Notes: generated by a model from the sequence alone, not told the origin. DNA of 46,250 nt from Flavobacteriales bacterium UBA3477 (GCA_002378005.1 DFQY01000007.1:1-46250), one strand, 5' to 3'; counted from the stretch's first letter, positions 1 through 8,990 are shown. Program-made: numbers and translations.

Positions 1-1191
1 GCTATCATTTGAGAACGGGAGGTCGAAATGCTCGCCCAAATGTCTTTTGGTGAGCAGCCCCTTGTACATGTACAGTCCCGCTCGAACATTCAAGTCGTAG
101 TGCAAACAATCTTCTACACCACCACTATCCGCCACCTGCTGCAGCAAAGGCCCGACAATATTGCTCATCGCAATTGTCGCGGTATGCCCCACGGCACTGG
201 CCATATTTGGCACCATATAGTGTATAACCCCAAATTTCTCAAAGGTCGGCGCATCGTGCGTTGTCAACTCAGAGGTCTCAAAACACCCGCCGCTATCAAT
301 ACTTATATCAATAATCACGCTGTTCGGCTCCATCGCCGCAATCATATCCTCAGTCACCACCATTGGCGTACGACCGTCTACCGGCCTAAGCGCACCAATG
401 ACAATATCGGCCTTCATCAATCGCTTCGACACCACCAACTCCTGAATGACCTCCGTCCCTACACTACTCCCAAACATTTCCTGGGCATCGCGCAACCTGT
501 TGATATTGCTGTCCATCAGAATCACCTGAGCTCCCATGCCTTGAGCCGCTCGCACGGCCGAGAGGCCGGCGACGCCGGCGCCGAGCACCACCACGCGTGC
601 GGGTATGACACCGGGAATGGGGCCCATAAGTTTTCCTTTTCGCGAGCCGTGGGCGCCGTCCGCGAGTAGGCTTGCGCCTACGCGCGCGGCCATCTGCCCC
701 GCAATCTCACTCATGGCCATTCTCAAGGCACTTTGGTCTTCGGAATTACGCACTTCCTCAAGGGCCAGTGCGGTAATTTTTTTATCGGCAAGCGCCTTGA
801 AATAAGAGCGATCGCGTGTACGTAGTTGGAGCGCGCTGATCAAGGTTTGATTGCCCTTCATGAGTGCAATTTCAGCGGGCGTGGGTGGCGCTACCTTGGC
901 CACAATAGCACATTGGAAGATGGTGCCTGTGTCGGAAATGATGTCCGCCCCGGCATCCGCGTACATGCTATCCGTAAACCCCGCCAATTCCCCCGCGCCT
1001 TCTTCCACCATAATAGAATGGCCGATGCGGGTGAGGATTTGTACAGATTCAGGAGTAAGCAGGATGCGGTGCTCATTCATTTCGCGCTCCTTAGGAAGCC
1101 CAATATGCAAGTTCATGCTCTTGGTATCTATGGCCAATCGCTCTTCTTGTGTTGCCCAGGCCGTTTCAGACCAGCTGATATAATCACTCAT
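1..1191 (-). CDS. alanine dehydrogenase-family protein (AlaDh/PNT fold), 3' end cut by window edge
   Basis: The reading frame is open from the ATG at 1191 to the window edge (397 codons seen), so only the last few residues should be missing. After a roughly 26-residue extension typical of Bacteroidota homologues comes the AlaDh/PNT N-terminal domain (IGLPKER), then a Rossmann NAD-binding domain with VVLGAGVAGLSAVRA and the alanine-dehydrogenase-like IDISIDSGG and LTTHDAPTFEKFGV segments. The family oxidises L-alanine to pyruvate with NAD. Two substrate-pocket positions of classical enzymes look changed: the usual KVKEP reads KVAPP and the usual TYLHL reads ISALQL, so the Lys and His that handle the substrate seem absent. 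The family is certain; the alanine activity is less so. The start overlaps the end of tsaE by 8 nt, giving a porX-tsaE-ald transcription unit. Confidence 0.85.
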   Translation of the reverse strand, partial: MSDYISWSETAWATQEERLAIDTKSMNLHIGLPKEREMNEHRILLTPESVQILTRIGHSIMVEEGAGELAGFTDSMYADAGADIISDTGTIFQCAIVAKVAPPTPAEIALMKGNQTLISALQLRTRDRSYFKALADKKITALALEEVRNSEDQSALRMAMSEIAGQMAARVGASLLADGAHGSRKGKLMGPIPGVIPARVVVLGAGVAGLSAVRAAQGMGAQVILMDSNINRLRDAQEMFGSSVGTEVIQELVVSKRLMKADIVIGALRPVDGRTPMVVTEDMIAAMEPNSVIIDISIDSGGCFETSELTTHDAPTFEKFGVIHYMVPNMASAVGHTATIAMSNIVGPLLQQVADSGGVEDCLHYDLNVRAGLYMYKGLLTKRHLGEHFDLPFSNDS

Positions 1192-1657
1192 AGTTCCACG
1201 CTATTTTTTGTGTGCTGAGGCTGGGGTAAAAACGCACAATACGCTGTCCGGACGGTGTAGCCGCGAGATACACCACTCCAACAGTGTAGGGTAATAAAGA
1301 TCGTACTTTTTCTCCCCATTCGATCCACATTGGGCAGCCATCTTCGAGATATTCTTCCAAACCGACATCATAGGCCTCCTCTTCCGAGGTCAAGCGATAC
1401 GCATCAAGGTGGTAGAATTTTCCCTTTGGACCATAGTGCTCTTCGATGAGTGCAAAGGTGGGCGAGGATCCGCGGTCTTCGCTGCCCCACGCCTCAAGCA
1501 AGGCATTGCACAAGGTCGTCTTTCCACTGCCCATAGGCGCTTCAAGAAGATTAACATGGTGTTCGGTATGATCGAGAATGTGCGCGGCAAGCGTTGGCAG
1601 ATCTGCCAAGGTCACGGCCTCATAGCACCAATGATCATTTTGGAACGTGAATCGCAT
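1184..1657 (-). CDS. tsaE: tRNA threonylcarbamoyladenosine biosynthesis ATPase TsaE
   Basis: A 157-residue P-loop ATPase of the TsaE/YjeE family, the cytosolic partner of TsaB and TsaD in making t6A at position 37 of ANN-decoding tRNAs. Visible motifs are Walker A at residues 39-48 (EAPMGSGKTT), the family SSPTFALIEEHYG switch segment, FYHLDAYRL, and IEWGEKV near the C-terminus where the family has its conserved IEWxE. Length is normal. It overlaps porX upstream by 23 nt and the alanine-dehydrogenase-like gene downstream by 8 nt, so translation is probably coupled. Confidence 0.93.
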   Translation of the reverse strand: MRFTFQNDHWCYEAVTLADLPTLAAHILDHTEHHVNLLEAPMGSGKTTLCNALLEAWGSEDRGSSPTFALIEEHYGPKGKFYHLDAYRLTSEEEAYDVGLEEYLEDGCPMWIEWGEKVRSLLPYTVGVVYLAATPSGQRIVRFYPSLSTQKIAWNYE

Positions 1658-3182
1658 AAGGAATTATCAATTCCTCCAAAGATACCCCACCGTGCTGATA
1701 TGTGTTGCGGTAGTACTGGGCAAAATGGTTGAACCTGTTGGGGTACACATAGAAATAGTCCGATAGGGCAAAGATGTATTCGTCCGCAATGTGCTGCTTC
1801 GGCAAGCCCACAGATTCAGGGTTTTTGATGACCAAGCTGTGTTTAGACGGGTAGCTCATCCCATTCCCATTCTTGTATCGAAGGTTGGTGGTGAGTTCCT
1901 TGGTTCCTACCACTTTCGCGGGGCGCTGAACATTGATGGTCCCATGGTCGGTGGTGATGATCACGGTATAGCCCTGCTCCCCGGCCCACTGCAACATTTT
2001 CAGCAGCGGCGAACCTTCGAACCAGGTCTTGGTAATACGCCTGTACGCGGCATCATCACTGGCCAATTCCCTGATGACCTCCGTATCCGTCTTCGCATGC
2101 GAGAGCGTATCCACAAAATTATACACCAAGGCCACGAGGTCATTGTGCTTTTGCTGGTGGATGTTGTCAAGCAATTTATTGGCACCACGTAGGTTGACCA
2201 CCTTGTGGTATTCCATTTTTTTTGAACCTAGGCCCAATTGGCTTAATTGGTCCCTCAACAACTCCCCTTCAAACTGATTTTTCGAACCTTCGTCCTGCTC
2301 TTCCACCCAATATTGCGGGCTTTGCTTCTTAATCTGCAAGGGCATCTTTCCTGCAAATAACGCATTGCGCGCATACTGCGTGGCCGAGGGCAAAATACTG
2401 TTGTAAATGCCTTCCTTCTTGGTCTGGAAATACGGTGCCAACGCAGGCTTGATGGCCAACCACTGGTCCAACCTCAAGTTGTCCATCACCACAAAGAAAA
2501 CCTTATTACCGTCGCGCAATTGCGGCGCCACCACTCGGTTCACGAGCTCATGGGACAGCATGGGACGGTCCTCATCACTAGAAAACCAATGTTCGTATTC
2601 CCCCGAGATGAACCTTCCGAAAAGCTCATTGGCCTCCTTCTTCTGGGTCGCCAACACGCTCTTGAGTCCCTCTTCCGGACTCTCGTCGAGCTTCATCTCC
2701 CAGCTCAATAATTTCTTATAAAAATCCGACCACTCCGTCCAGCTGTCAAGCTGTTGCATCTCCATGGTCATCTTGCCAAACTCCTGTTGATACCCTCGAA
2801 CGTTGGCTTGAGTGACCAATTCTTTCCCGTCCAAGATCTTCTTCAGTGCCAACAAAATCTGCATAGGATTCACCGGCTTGATCAGGTAATCTGCGATTTT
2901 CGAGCCTATGGCCATTTCCATAATGCGCTCCTCTTCGCTTTTAGTAACCATCACTACGGGCAATTCCGGTTGCATCGCCTTGATTTTTTCCAAGGTTTCC
3001 AACCCGCTCAACCCAGGCATATTTTCGTCCAAAAACACCGCATCAAAGCCGGTCTCTTGCACCATATCTAGGGCATCGCTGCCGTTATTACAGGTCGATA
3101 CCGCATAGCCCTTGCCTTCCAAAAAAAGCAGGTGCCCTTTGAGCATATCAATTTCGTCGTCGACCCATAAAATATTCGGCAT
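1635..3182 (-). CDS. porX: PorX: response regulator with PglZ phosphatase-like domain, T9SS regulator
   Basis: A 515-residue protein. Residues 1-120 form a receiver domain with the acidic pair D8/D9, phospho-acceptor D52 in VFLDENMPG and the conserved Lys in VTKSEEE. From about residue 200 it has an alkaline-phosphatase-superfamily PglZ domain, with metal-binding D234 (VVMDNLRLDQW), nucleophile-like T268 (PSATQYARN) and D412/H413 (TTDHGTI). This architecture is that of PorX, which works with the sensor PorY to control the type IX secretion system in Bacteroidota. The partner kinase is not in the window. It is the first gene of a minus-strand unit with tsaE. A T9SS-type substrate, the GH16 at 30332, occurs in the same window. 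Confidence 0.92.
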   Translation of the reverse strand: MPNILWVDDEIDMLKGHLLFLEGKGYAVSTCNNGSDALDMVQETGFDAVFLDENMPGLSGLETLEKIKAMQPELPVVMVTKSEEERIMEMAIGSKIADYLIKPVNPMQILLALKKILDGKELVTQANVRGYQQEFGKMTMEMQQLDSWTEWSDFYKKLLSWEMKLDESPEEGLKSVLATQKKEANELFGRFISGEYEHWFSSDEDRPMLSHELVNRVVAPQLRDGNKVFFVVMDNLRLDQWLAIKPALAPYFQTKKEGIYNSILPSATQYARNALFAGKMPLQIKKQSPQYWVEEQDEGSKNQFEGELLRDQLSQLGLGSKKMEYHKVVNLRGANKLLDNIHQQKHNDLVALVYNFVDTLSHAKTDTEVIRELASDDAAYRRITKTWFEGSPLLKMLQWAGEQGYTVIITTDHGTINVQRPAKVVGTKELTTNLRYKNGNGMSYPSKHSLVIKNPESVGLPKQHIADEYIFALSDYFYVYPNRFNHFAQYYRNTYQHGGVSLEELIIPYAIHVPK

Positions 3183-3204
3183 AAACTTTCGTTTTTAACT
3201 ATGT

Positions 3205-3212
3205 TAAAAGTA
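3205..3212 (-). promoter_or_regulatory. possible -7 element for porX
   Basis: Read on the minus strand this is TACTTTTA, matching seven of eight positions of the Bacteroidota -7 consensus TAnnTTTG. It lies 22 nt upstream of the porX ATG. No clear -33 TTG is seen at the expected distance, so this is tentative. Confidence 0.28.
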
Positions 3213-3219
3213 ATTAGGA

Positions 3220-3248
3220 TTGGCCCCGCATTCGCCCCCTAGCCTTTG
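3220..3248 (+). promoter_or_regulatory. possible promoter for the HD/lpx operon
   Basis: TTG at 3220-3222 is followed after 17 nt by TAGCCTTTG (3240-3248), close to the Bacteroidota TTG / TAnnTTTG layout but with one extra base in the -7 element. A second candidate, TATTTTTA, lies at 3250-3257. Both sit 20-35 nt before the TTG start codon of the HD gene. Confidence 0.3.
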
Positions 3249-3280
3249 CTATTTTTACCTTTTAGCCAAAACGCAGCATT

Positions 3281-4519
3281 TTGAGCAGCAAGAACAAAAT
3301 CATTAACGACCCAATCTACGGGTTTATTACCATTCAAGATCCGCTAATTTACCAGCTGATCGACCACCCCTACTTCCAAAGATTGCGCCGCATAAGCCAG
3401 TTGGGACTGACCTACCTCGTCTACCCAGGGGCCTACCATACACGCTTCCACCACGCCATCGGCGCAATGCACCTCATGGGCCGTGCCATCTACACCCTTC
3501 GCCAAAAAGGACATGAAATTACCGAGGAAGAAGAGCGCGGCGTGAAAGTCGCTATCCTCCTACACGACATAGGCCATGGGCCATTTTCGCATGCGCTTGA
3601 GCACACTTTGATTCCAGGAGTGAGCCACGAAGCCTTGAGTTTGAAGATCATGGAACGCCTGAACGACATTTTCGGGGGCCAATTGACCACTGCCATCGAC
3701 ATCTTCACCAACAACCACCCCAAAGCTTTCCTCCACCAGCTCATCTCCTCACAGCTGGATATGGACCGCTTGGATTACCTACGTCGCGACTCTTTCTATT
3801 CCGGCGTGACCGAAGGAAGTGTCAATTCTGAGCGCCTACTGACCATGCTCAATGTGAAGGACGACCAGCTCGTCGTAGATGCTAAAGGCATCTACAGCGT
3901 CGAAAAATTCCTGGTCGCCCGCCGACTCATGTATTGGCAAGTCTACATGCACAAGACCGTGCTCAGTGCAGAATTTATGCTGGTAAACATCCTCAAACGT
4001 GCCAAACACATCGCAGAAAAAGGGGAACAACTTCCAGGCACCGCCGCATTGCGCCACTTCTTGCATGCAGATTATACTTGGAACGACTTTGAAGAAAGCC
4101 CCGCCATCCTCGATAAATTCCTAGAACTTGATGATTTTGATGTGATGAGCGGCATCAAGGATTGGACCACGCACGGCGACATCATTCTAAGCCAGCTCAG
4201 CCGACGCATCACCGAACGCAACCTCCTAAAAATCCGAATACAAGCGGATCCGTTCTCACCGAAAACCGTCGAGCGACTGCAATCTGCTATACGCGAGCAA
4301 TACCAGTTTACGGAAGGCGAAGAGGCATACCTTTTCATCGAAGCCAAGGTGAAAAACCACGCCTATAACAATCAAAAAGGCCACATCAACCTACTCTACA
4401 AGGACGGCCACACCAGCGACATCGGCCAAGCTGCAGATCAAATGACCATAAAAGCTTTGAGCGAACCCGTAGAACGGCACTTTATTTGCTTCCCAAGAGA
4501 ACTCAAACACCTAATATGA
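3281..4519 (+). CDS. HD-domain phosphohydrolase (dGTPase/SAMHD1-like)
   Basis: A 412-residue cytosolic protein. The metal-binding HD signature is visible: HTRFHHAIGAMHLM supplies the first His, LLHDIGHGPFSHALEH the His-Asp pair, and SSQLDMDRLDYLRRDS the last Asp. Family members are dNTP or nucleotide phosphohydrolases; the exact substrate cannot be read from sequence. The start appears to be TTG at 3281: an in-frame TAG lies shortly upstream, no ATG is available, and the N-terminus (KIINDPIYGF) matches the family start. It overlaps lpxD by ATGA, and next to lpxD is a common place for this gene in Bacteroidota. The divergent neighbour is porX. Confidence 0.87.
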   Translation: MSSKNKIINDPIYGFITIQDPLIYQLIDHPYFQRLRRISQLGLTYLVYPGAYHTRFHHAIGAMHLMGRAIYTLRQKGHEITEEEERGVKVAILLHDIGHGPFSHALEHTLIPGVSHEALSLKIMERLNDIFGGQLTTAIDIFTNNHPKAFLHQLISSQLDMDRLDYLRRDSFYSGVTEGSVNSERLLTMLNVKDDQLVVDAKGIYSVEKFLVARRLMYWQVYMHKTVLSAEFMLVNILKRAKHIAEKGEQLPGTAALRHFLHADYTWNDFEESPAILDKFLELDDFDVMSGIKDWTTHGDIILSQLSRRITERNLLKIRIQADPFSPKTVERLQSAIREQYQFTEGEEAYLFIEAKVKNHAYNNQKGHINLLYKDGHTSDIGQAADQMTIKALSEPVERHFICFPRELKHLI

Positions 4520-5451
4520 CACACGAGGCATTGACATTAGGCTCCATTTGCGCCAACCTCCAACTGACCTGTCCGGAAGGACAGGAAGATAGGGCCATCA
4601 CCGGTGTCGCCACCTTGCAAGAGGCGGGCCCTGAAGATTTGAGCTTCTTGAGCAACCCGAAATACGTCGACCAAGCCAACGCCTCTAAGGCAGGAGCCAT
4701 CTTCGTTGGCGAGAAAGAGGAGCTCACCAATACCACTTCCTCCATCGTTCGTGCTAAAGATCCTTATCTGAGCTTTGCCCTTCACCTACGCTTCATTGAA
4801 GGCAAGTTCTCAGAAGCCAAGGGCCAGCACCCTTCTGCTATCATCGACCCAAAGGCCCAAGTACATTCTACAGCCATTGTAGAAGCCGGAGCGATCATCG
4901 AAGCAGGTGCCGTAGTAGGTGCCCATAGCCGCATCGGTATAGGCGTAAAGATTTTACACGACTGTATCGTTGGCGAACACACCAACATCAAGGCGGGCGC
5001 AGTCATTGGTTCTGAAGGTTTTGGCTTTGCACCAGACCAGCAAGGCCACTATCATCGCATCCCACAATTGGGCATTGTGCGCATCGAAAACAACGTCAGC
5101 ATAGGTGCCAATACCACTGTTGACCGCGCCGCCCTCGGCGAAACCGTCATTGAAGAAGGTGCAAAAATTGATAACCTCTGTATGATTGCCCACAATGTTC
5201 GCATCGGCGCACATACCGTCATGGCAGCACAGACAGGCATTGCAGGCTCTACGACCGTAGGCAAACACTGTATGATCGGGGGCCAAGTAGGCATCATCGG
5301 ACACCTCACAATTGGGGACCATGTCAAAATATATGCGCAGACCGGCGTTATGCACGATGTTCCGTCGAATAGGACTATCTTTGGCTCGCCGGCTTTAGAA
5401 CACAGACACTTCTTGAAATCCTTTGCAGCGTTCAAGAAACAAGGCGAATAA
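4516..5451 (+). CDS. lpxD: UDP-3-O-acylglucosamine N-acyltransferase LpxD
   Basis: A 311-residue left-handed beta-helix acyltransferase that adds the second 3-hydroxyacyl chain, from acyl-ACP, to the lipid A precursor. Residues about 1-95 are the LpxD N-terminal uridine-binding domain (GVATLQEAGPEDLSFLSNPKY). The rest is hexapeptide repeats, with the likely catalytic His in MIAHNVRIG. The start at 4516 is chosen over an in-frame ATG 30 nt upstream because it makes the ATGA overlap with the preceding stop and fits the family N-terminus. It is third in pathway order but first of the lpx run here, 5 nt before lpxC-fabZ. Confidence 0.95.
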   Translation: MTHEALTLGSICANLQLTCPEGQEDRAITGVATLQEAGPEDLSFLSNPKYVDQANASKAGAIFVGEKEELTNTTSSIVRAKDPYLSFALHLRFIEGKFSEAKGQHPSAIIDPKAQVHSTAIVEAGAIIEAGAVVGAHSRIGIGVKILHDCIVGEHTNIKAGAVIGSEGFGFAPDQQGHYHRIPQLGIVRIENNVSIGANTTVDRAALGETVIEEGAKIDNLCMIAHNVRIGAHTVMAAQTGIAGSTTVGKHCMIGGQVGIIGHLTIGDHVKIYAQTGVMHDVPSNRTIFGSPALEHRHFLKSFAAFKKQGE

Positions 5452-5456
5452 ACTTT

Positions 5457-6833
5457 ATGAAGCAACACACACTTTCTTCTTCCATATCATTCGAAGGAAC
5501 TGCCCTTCACACAGGAGAAACCGTTCACGTAACCCTTAACCCAAGCGACGCCAATATTGGTATTGTGTTCGTTCGTACGGACCTCGACAATGTTGAGATT
5601 CCAGCGGATGTGAAATTCGTGAACCGCACTAATCGTCAAACCATCTTGCAAAAAGGCGATGCCTCTGTAGGTACCGTTGAGCATTTGATGGCCAGTTTGT
5701 ACGCCTTAGGCATCGACAACTGTCGCATTGATTTGGACGGTAGCGAAGTCCCTATTCTCGACGGGAGTGCTGCGCCGCTTGTGGCTTTGATTGAAAAAGC
5801 AGGCATTAAGGAGCAAGATGAGGATAAAAACTATTACGTACTCGAGGAAACCTTCACCTACAAAAGCGAAGACGGCAGTGAAATCATGGCCATCCCAAGC
5901 GAAGAGTTCGAAGTCACTGCACTGATCGACTACGGCAGCTCTGTACTAGGGCCACAACATGCCCACCTGGACAAGATGGTCAACTTTGGCGAAGAGATTG
6001 CCAGCGCACGCACCTTTAGTTTCTTAAGAGAGCTTGAGCCACTGCTCGACCAAGGCCTGATTAAAGGCGGCGACCTCAACAATGCCATTGTTTACGTAGA
6101 CCAAGAAATCGCTCCTGCGACGCTAGAAAAACTCAAAAAAGCATTTGACCGTGAAGATGTCCAAGTGACTCAAAACGGTACACTCAATAACATTCAGCTG
6201 CGCTTCTCGAACGAAGCTGCACGCCATAAATTGCTCGATGTAGTAGGCGACCTTGCCTTGATCGGCCGCCCTTTAAAGGCGCGCATCATAGCTACTAAAC
6301 CAGGACACGGCATCAACGCAGAATTCACCAAGGCCTTGGCCGCTAAAATCCGCAAGGAGGAAAGCAAGCCTCGCCCACCGAAATACGATCCAAACGCTAC
6401 TCCTGTGAAAACTGTGGAGCAGATCATGGACCTCATCCCACACCGCTCGCCGTTCTTATTGGTGGATAAGATCATCGAACTCAGCGACTCACACGTGGTA
6501 GGGGTAAAGTCCGTCACCATGAACGAGCCGTTCTTCGTAGGACACTTCCCAGGATCTCCCGTAATGCCGGGCGTACTGCAAGTAGAAGCCATGGCACAAT
6601 GTGGAGGTATACTTGCTTTGAGCACCGTTCCAGATCCTGAGAACTATCTCACCTTCTTCATGAAGATTGATAATGTGAAATTCAAGAAGAAAGTGGTGCC
6701 TGGTGATACGCTGATCTTCGACCTGAAACTCATTACGCCTATTCGTCGCGGCATCGTACACATGCAAGGAAGAGCCTTCGTAGGCGACACCTTGGTGAGC
6801 GAAGCGGAACTTATGGCGCAGATTACTAAGTAA
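5457..6833 (+). CDS. lpxC/fabZ: bifunctional LpxC deacetylase / FabZ dehydratase fusion
   Basis: A 458-residue fusion usual for Bacteroidota. Residues 1 to about 300 are LpxC, the zinc UDP-3-O-acyl-GlcNAc deacetylase that commits to lipid A. Visible are E75/H76 in TVEHLMAS, LDGSEVPILDGSAAP, the zinc ligands in RHKLLDVVGD and the catalytic His in KPGHGINAEF. Residues about 315-458 are FabZ, the hot-dog-fold 3-hydroxyacyl-ACP dehydratase, with IPHRSPFLLVDKI and the active-site helix GHFPGSPVMPGVLQVEAMAQ. The fusion ties the competing uses of 3-hydroxyacyl-ACP, lipid A and fatty acid synthesis, into one polypeptide. The TAATG junction couples it to lpxA. Confidence 0.96.
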   Translation: MKQHTLSSSISFEGTALHTGETVHVTLNPSDANIGIVFVRTDLDNVEIPADVKFVNRTNRQTILQKGDASVGTVEHLMASLYALGIDNCRIDLDGSEVPILDGSAAPLVALIEKAGIKEQDEDKNYYVLEETFTYKSEDGSEIMAIPSEEFEVTALIDYGSSVLGPQHAHLDKMVNFGEEIASARTFSFLRELEPLLDQGLIKGGDLNNAIVYVDQEIAPATLEKLKKAFDREDVQVTQNGTLNNIQLRFSNEAARHKLLDVVGDLALIGRPLKARIIATKPGHGINAEFTKALAAKIRKEESKPRPPKYDPNATPVKTVEQIMDLIPHRSPFLLVDKIIELSDSHVVGVKSVTMNEPFFVGHFPGSPVMPGVLQVEAMAQCGGILALSTVPDPENYLTFFMKIDNVKFKKKVVPGDTLIFDLKLITPIRRGIVHMQGRAFVGDTLVSEAELMAQITK

Positions 6834-7603
6834 TGATCCACCAACTCTCCTCTGTTCACGCCGACGCGCAGTTGGCCGCCGGTGTTGAAATAGGTCCATT
6901 TACGACCATTTCAGAGGACGTGATTATTGGTGAAAATACTTGGATAGGTCCGAATGTGACCATTATGCCCGGTGCAAGAATTGGGGCCAATTGCCGCATC
7001 TTCCCCGGCGCCGTCATCTCGGCCATCCCACAAGACCTCAAGTTCGACGGTGAATCCACCACGGTAGAAATAGGTGACCGCACCACCATCCGTGAGTGTG
7101 TAACTATTAACCGTGGTACCAAGGCCTATGGTAAAACCACCATCGGAGCAGATTGTCTCATTATGGCCTACGTACATATTGCCCACGATTGTATCATCGG
7201 TGATAACGTAATCTTGGTGAATTCTGTAGCCCTTGCAGGACATGTTGAAGTAGGAAATTGGGCCATTATCTCCGGCCTATCCGCTGTTCATCAATTTGTC
7301 AAAATAGGCGCCCACGCTATGATCGGTGGAGGAGCCATGGTGCGCAAAGATGTACCTCCGTTCATCACCGCGGCCGGAGAACCCCTCGCCTACGCAGGTG
7401 TAAATTCCGTCGGCCTCAAACGTCGTGGCTTCACCACGGAAGAAATCCTAGAGATTCAAGACCTCTACCGTATCATCTACCAAAGTGGACGTAACATCTC
7501 CCAAGCTGTCGACCGCATCCGTTCAGGCTTTACGCTGAACGATCGTGTGCAAGCACTTTTGACCTTTATCGAGCGTAGTGACCGAGGATTAATCCGCAAA
7601 TAA
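6833..7603 (+). CDS. lpxA: UDP-N-acetylglucosamine acyltransferase LpxA
   Basis: A 256-residue cytosolic trimeric beta-helix enzyme that transfers a 3-hydroxyacyl chain from ACP to UDP-GlcNAc, the first step of lipid A synthesis. It starts with IHQLSSVHADAQLAAGVEIGPFT-type hexapeptide repeats, carries the catalytic His in MAYVHIAHDC, the family GLSAVHQFVKIG and GLKRRGF segments, and a helical C-terminal domain. The ATG overlaps the lpxC-fabZ stop by one base. Length is normal. Confidence 0.96.
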   Translation: MIHQLSSVHADAQLAAGVEIGPFTTISEDVIIGENTWIGPNVTIMPGARIGANCRIFPGAVISAIPQDLKFDGESTTVEIGDRTTIRECVTINRGTKAYGKTTIGADCLIMAYVHIAHDCIIGDNVILVNSVALAGHVEVGNWAIISGLSAVHQFVKIGAHAMIGGGAMVRKDVPPFITAAGEPLAYAGVNSVGLKRRGFTTEEILEIQDLYRIIYQSGRNISQAVDRIRSGFTLNDRVQALLTFIERSDRGLIRK

Positions 7604-7611
7604 TCCCTGCC

Positions 7612-8229
7612 ATGCTTGTCCTGAAAGACCTTCAAAAGAAATTTGGGAAGCAGCACATCCTGCAGCACATCACCCATACCTTCAACACCGGCTCCAAAAC
7701 CGTGGTCCTCGGGTCCAATGGCTCAGGAAAATCCACCCTCATCAAAATCCTAAGCGGTGCCCTCGAAGCCACCGACGCACCTCCCATCGCTAACATTGCG
7801 GACCGTGAGATTCCGGCAAGCGAATTTGGCCAATATTGCACCATTGCGGCACCCTACGTTGCACTCAACCCCATGTTCTCCCTCGCCGAGACCCTAGCGT
7901 TCCACCATGACTTCTGCCCGTTCCTTCCCTCATTTGATTCCAAACTTTGGGTGGAAAAAGCAGGACTCACACCTCACCTATACAAACGACTGTCCACCTT
8001 CAGCTCGGGCATGCAGCAGCGCGTACGCCTCATGCTCGCCATAGGTTCGGACCGACCCCTACTCCTACTAGACGAGCCCACGAATAATTTGGATAAGGAA
8101 GGGGTCCAATTCTACCAAGACCTCATCCACCAATTCGCTTCAGAGAAAACCGTCGTTGTGGCGAGCAACTACATCGACGCCGAATATGCATTCTGCACCG
8201 AACAACTCATTTTAGAAAAACACTACTAA
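7612..8229 (+). CDS. ABC transporter ATP-binding protein, no permease nearby
   Basis: A 205-residue single nucleotide-binding domain: Walker A at residues 34-42 (GSNGSGKST), signature FSSGMQQR, and Walker B with D-loop LLLLDEPTNNLD. No membrane-spanning partner is encoded in the window, so the transported substrate is unknown. It follows lpxA by 8 nt and is probably co-transcribed with the lpx genes. A role in envelope lipid or polysaccharide export is suggested only by position. The region between Walker A and signature is short and divergent (PPIANIADREIP), so it is not a typical LolD or LptB. Confidence 0.85.
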   Translation: MLVLKDLQKKFGKQHILQHITHTFNTGSKTVVLGSNGSGKSTLIKILSGALEATDAPPIANIADREIPASEFGQYCTIAAPYVALNPMFSLAETLAFHHDFCPFLPSFDSKLWVEKAGLTPHLYKRLSTFSSGMQQRVRLMLAIGSDRPLLLLDEPTNNLDKEGVQFYQDLIHQFASEKTVVVASNYIDAEYAFCTEQLILEKHY

Positions 8230-8242
8230 CGCCCGCAAGACC

Positions 8243-8250
8243 TATATTTG
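8243..8250 (+). promoter_or_regulatory. -7 promoter element for efp
   Basis: TATATTTG is an exact match to the Bacteroidota TAnnTTTG element, 18 nt before the efp ATG. This implies a short 5' leader and transcription of efp independent of the lpx run. No clear -33 TTG was found about 20 nt upstream. Confidence 0.5.
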
Positions 8251-8268
8251 GGCAAAACAAAAAACACC

Positions 8269-8832
8269 ATGGCAAGTACATCAGATATCAAGAACGGAAT
8301 GTGCATCAATTTCAATGGTCAACCTTATCAGATCATTGAATTCCTTCACGTAAAACCAGGTAAGGGAGCCGCCTTTGTACGTACGAAAATCAAAAACCTC
8401 GAAACTGGTCGCGTCCTTGACAACACCTTCCCTGCAGGAGCTAAAATTGAAACCATTGATGTCGAAAATCGACAGTATCAATTCCTTTATAATGATGGTA
8501 GTGAATTTCACTTCATGAATACTGAAAACTACGAGCAATTAACCTTTGCGAAGGACTTAATTAACGCTCCAGACTTTCTCGTTGACGGAATGATGTGTTA
8601 TGTACTTTTCCATGCGAGCGAAAACAGAGCAATGGCAGTAGAACTCCCACGCACGGTAAACTTGAAAGTTACCTACGCTGAACCAGCCGTAAAAGGAAAC
8701 ACCTCTACTAACGCAATGAAAACCGTAACGGTTGAAGGCGGTGCGCAAGTACAAGTTCCTCTGTTTATAAAGACCGACGAAGAAATCGTGATCAACACGG
8801 AGGATGGGTCTTACAAAGAGAGAGCTAAATAA
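8269..8832 (+). CDS. efp: translation elongation factor P
   Basis: EF-P of 187 residues, which relieves ribosome stalling at proline runs. The KOW-like N-terminal domain carries HVKPGKGAAFVRTK with the tip Lys at residue 32, the site modified in many bacteria. Two OB domains follow, ending EIVINTEDGSYKERAK, the standard EF-P C-terminus. The ATG at 8269 is chosen over an in-frame TTG at 8248 because it gives the family N-terminus (STSDIKNGMCI) and the TTG lies inside the promoter element. A hairpin terminator at 8991-9010 follows. Confidence 0.96.
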   Translation: MASTSDIKNGMCINFNGQPYQIIEFLHVKPGKGAAFVRTKIKNLETGRVLDNTFPAGAKIETIDVENRQYQFLYNDGSEFHFMNTENYEQLTFAKDLINAPDFLVDGMMCYVLFHASENRAMAVELPRTVNLKVTYAEPAVKGNTSTNAMKTVTVEGGAQVQVPLFIKTDEEIVINTEDGSYKERAK

Positions 8833-8990
8833 ATCTCAAACTCACTCGCGTAAAACGGGGAAAAGTTTTTCGCTCGGTGAGTTGAAGATTTAAACTGCAG
8901 TAGGCCTGGTATCTGTCCTTATACTATTCCGACAATCAGATATTGGATCAAGCAAAGCCAGCCTAAATTTACATCACACCTATACGAAAA

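Noticed and set aside
28..1218. Several plus-strand reading frames of 60-210 codons at the left edge
   Set aside because: They lie antisense to the alanine-dehydrogenase-family gene, whose protein has clear family motifs; their translations look random.
5457..6833. LpxC-FabZ fusion as a novelty
   Set aside because: It is well known as a normal feature of Bacteroidota.
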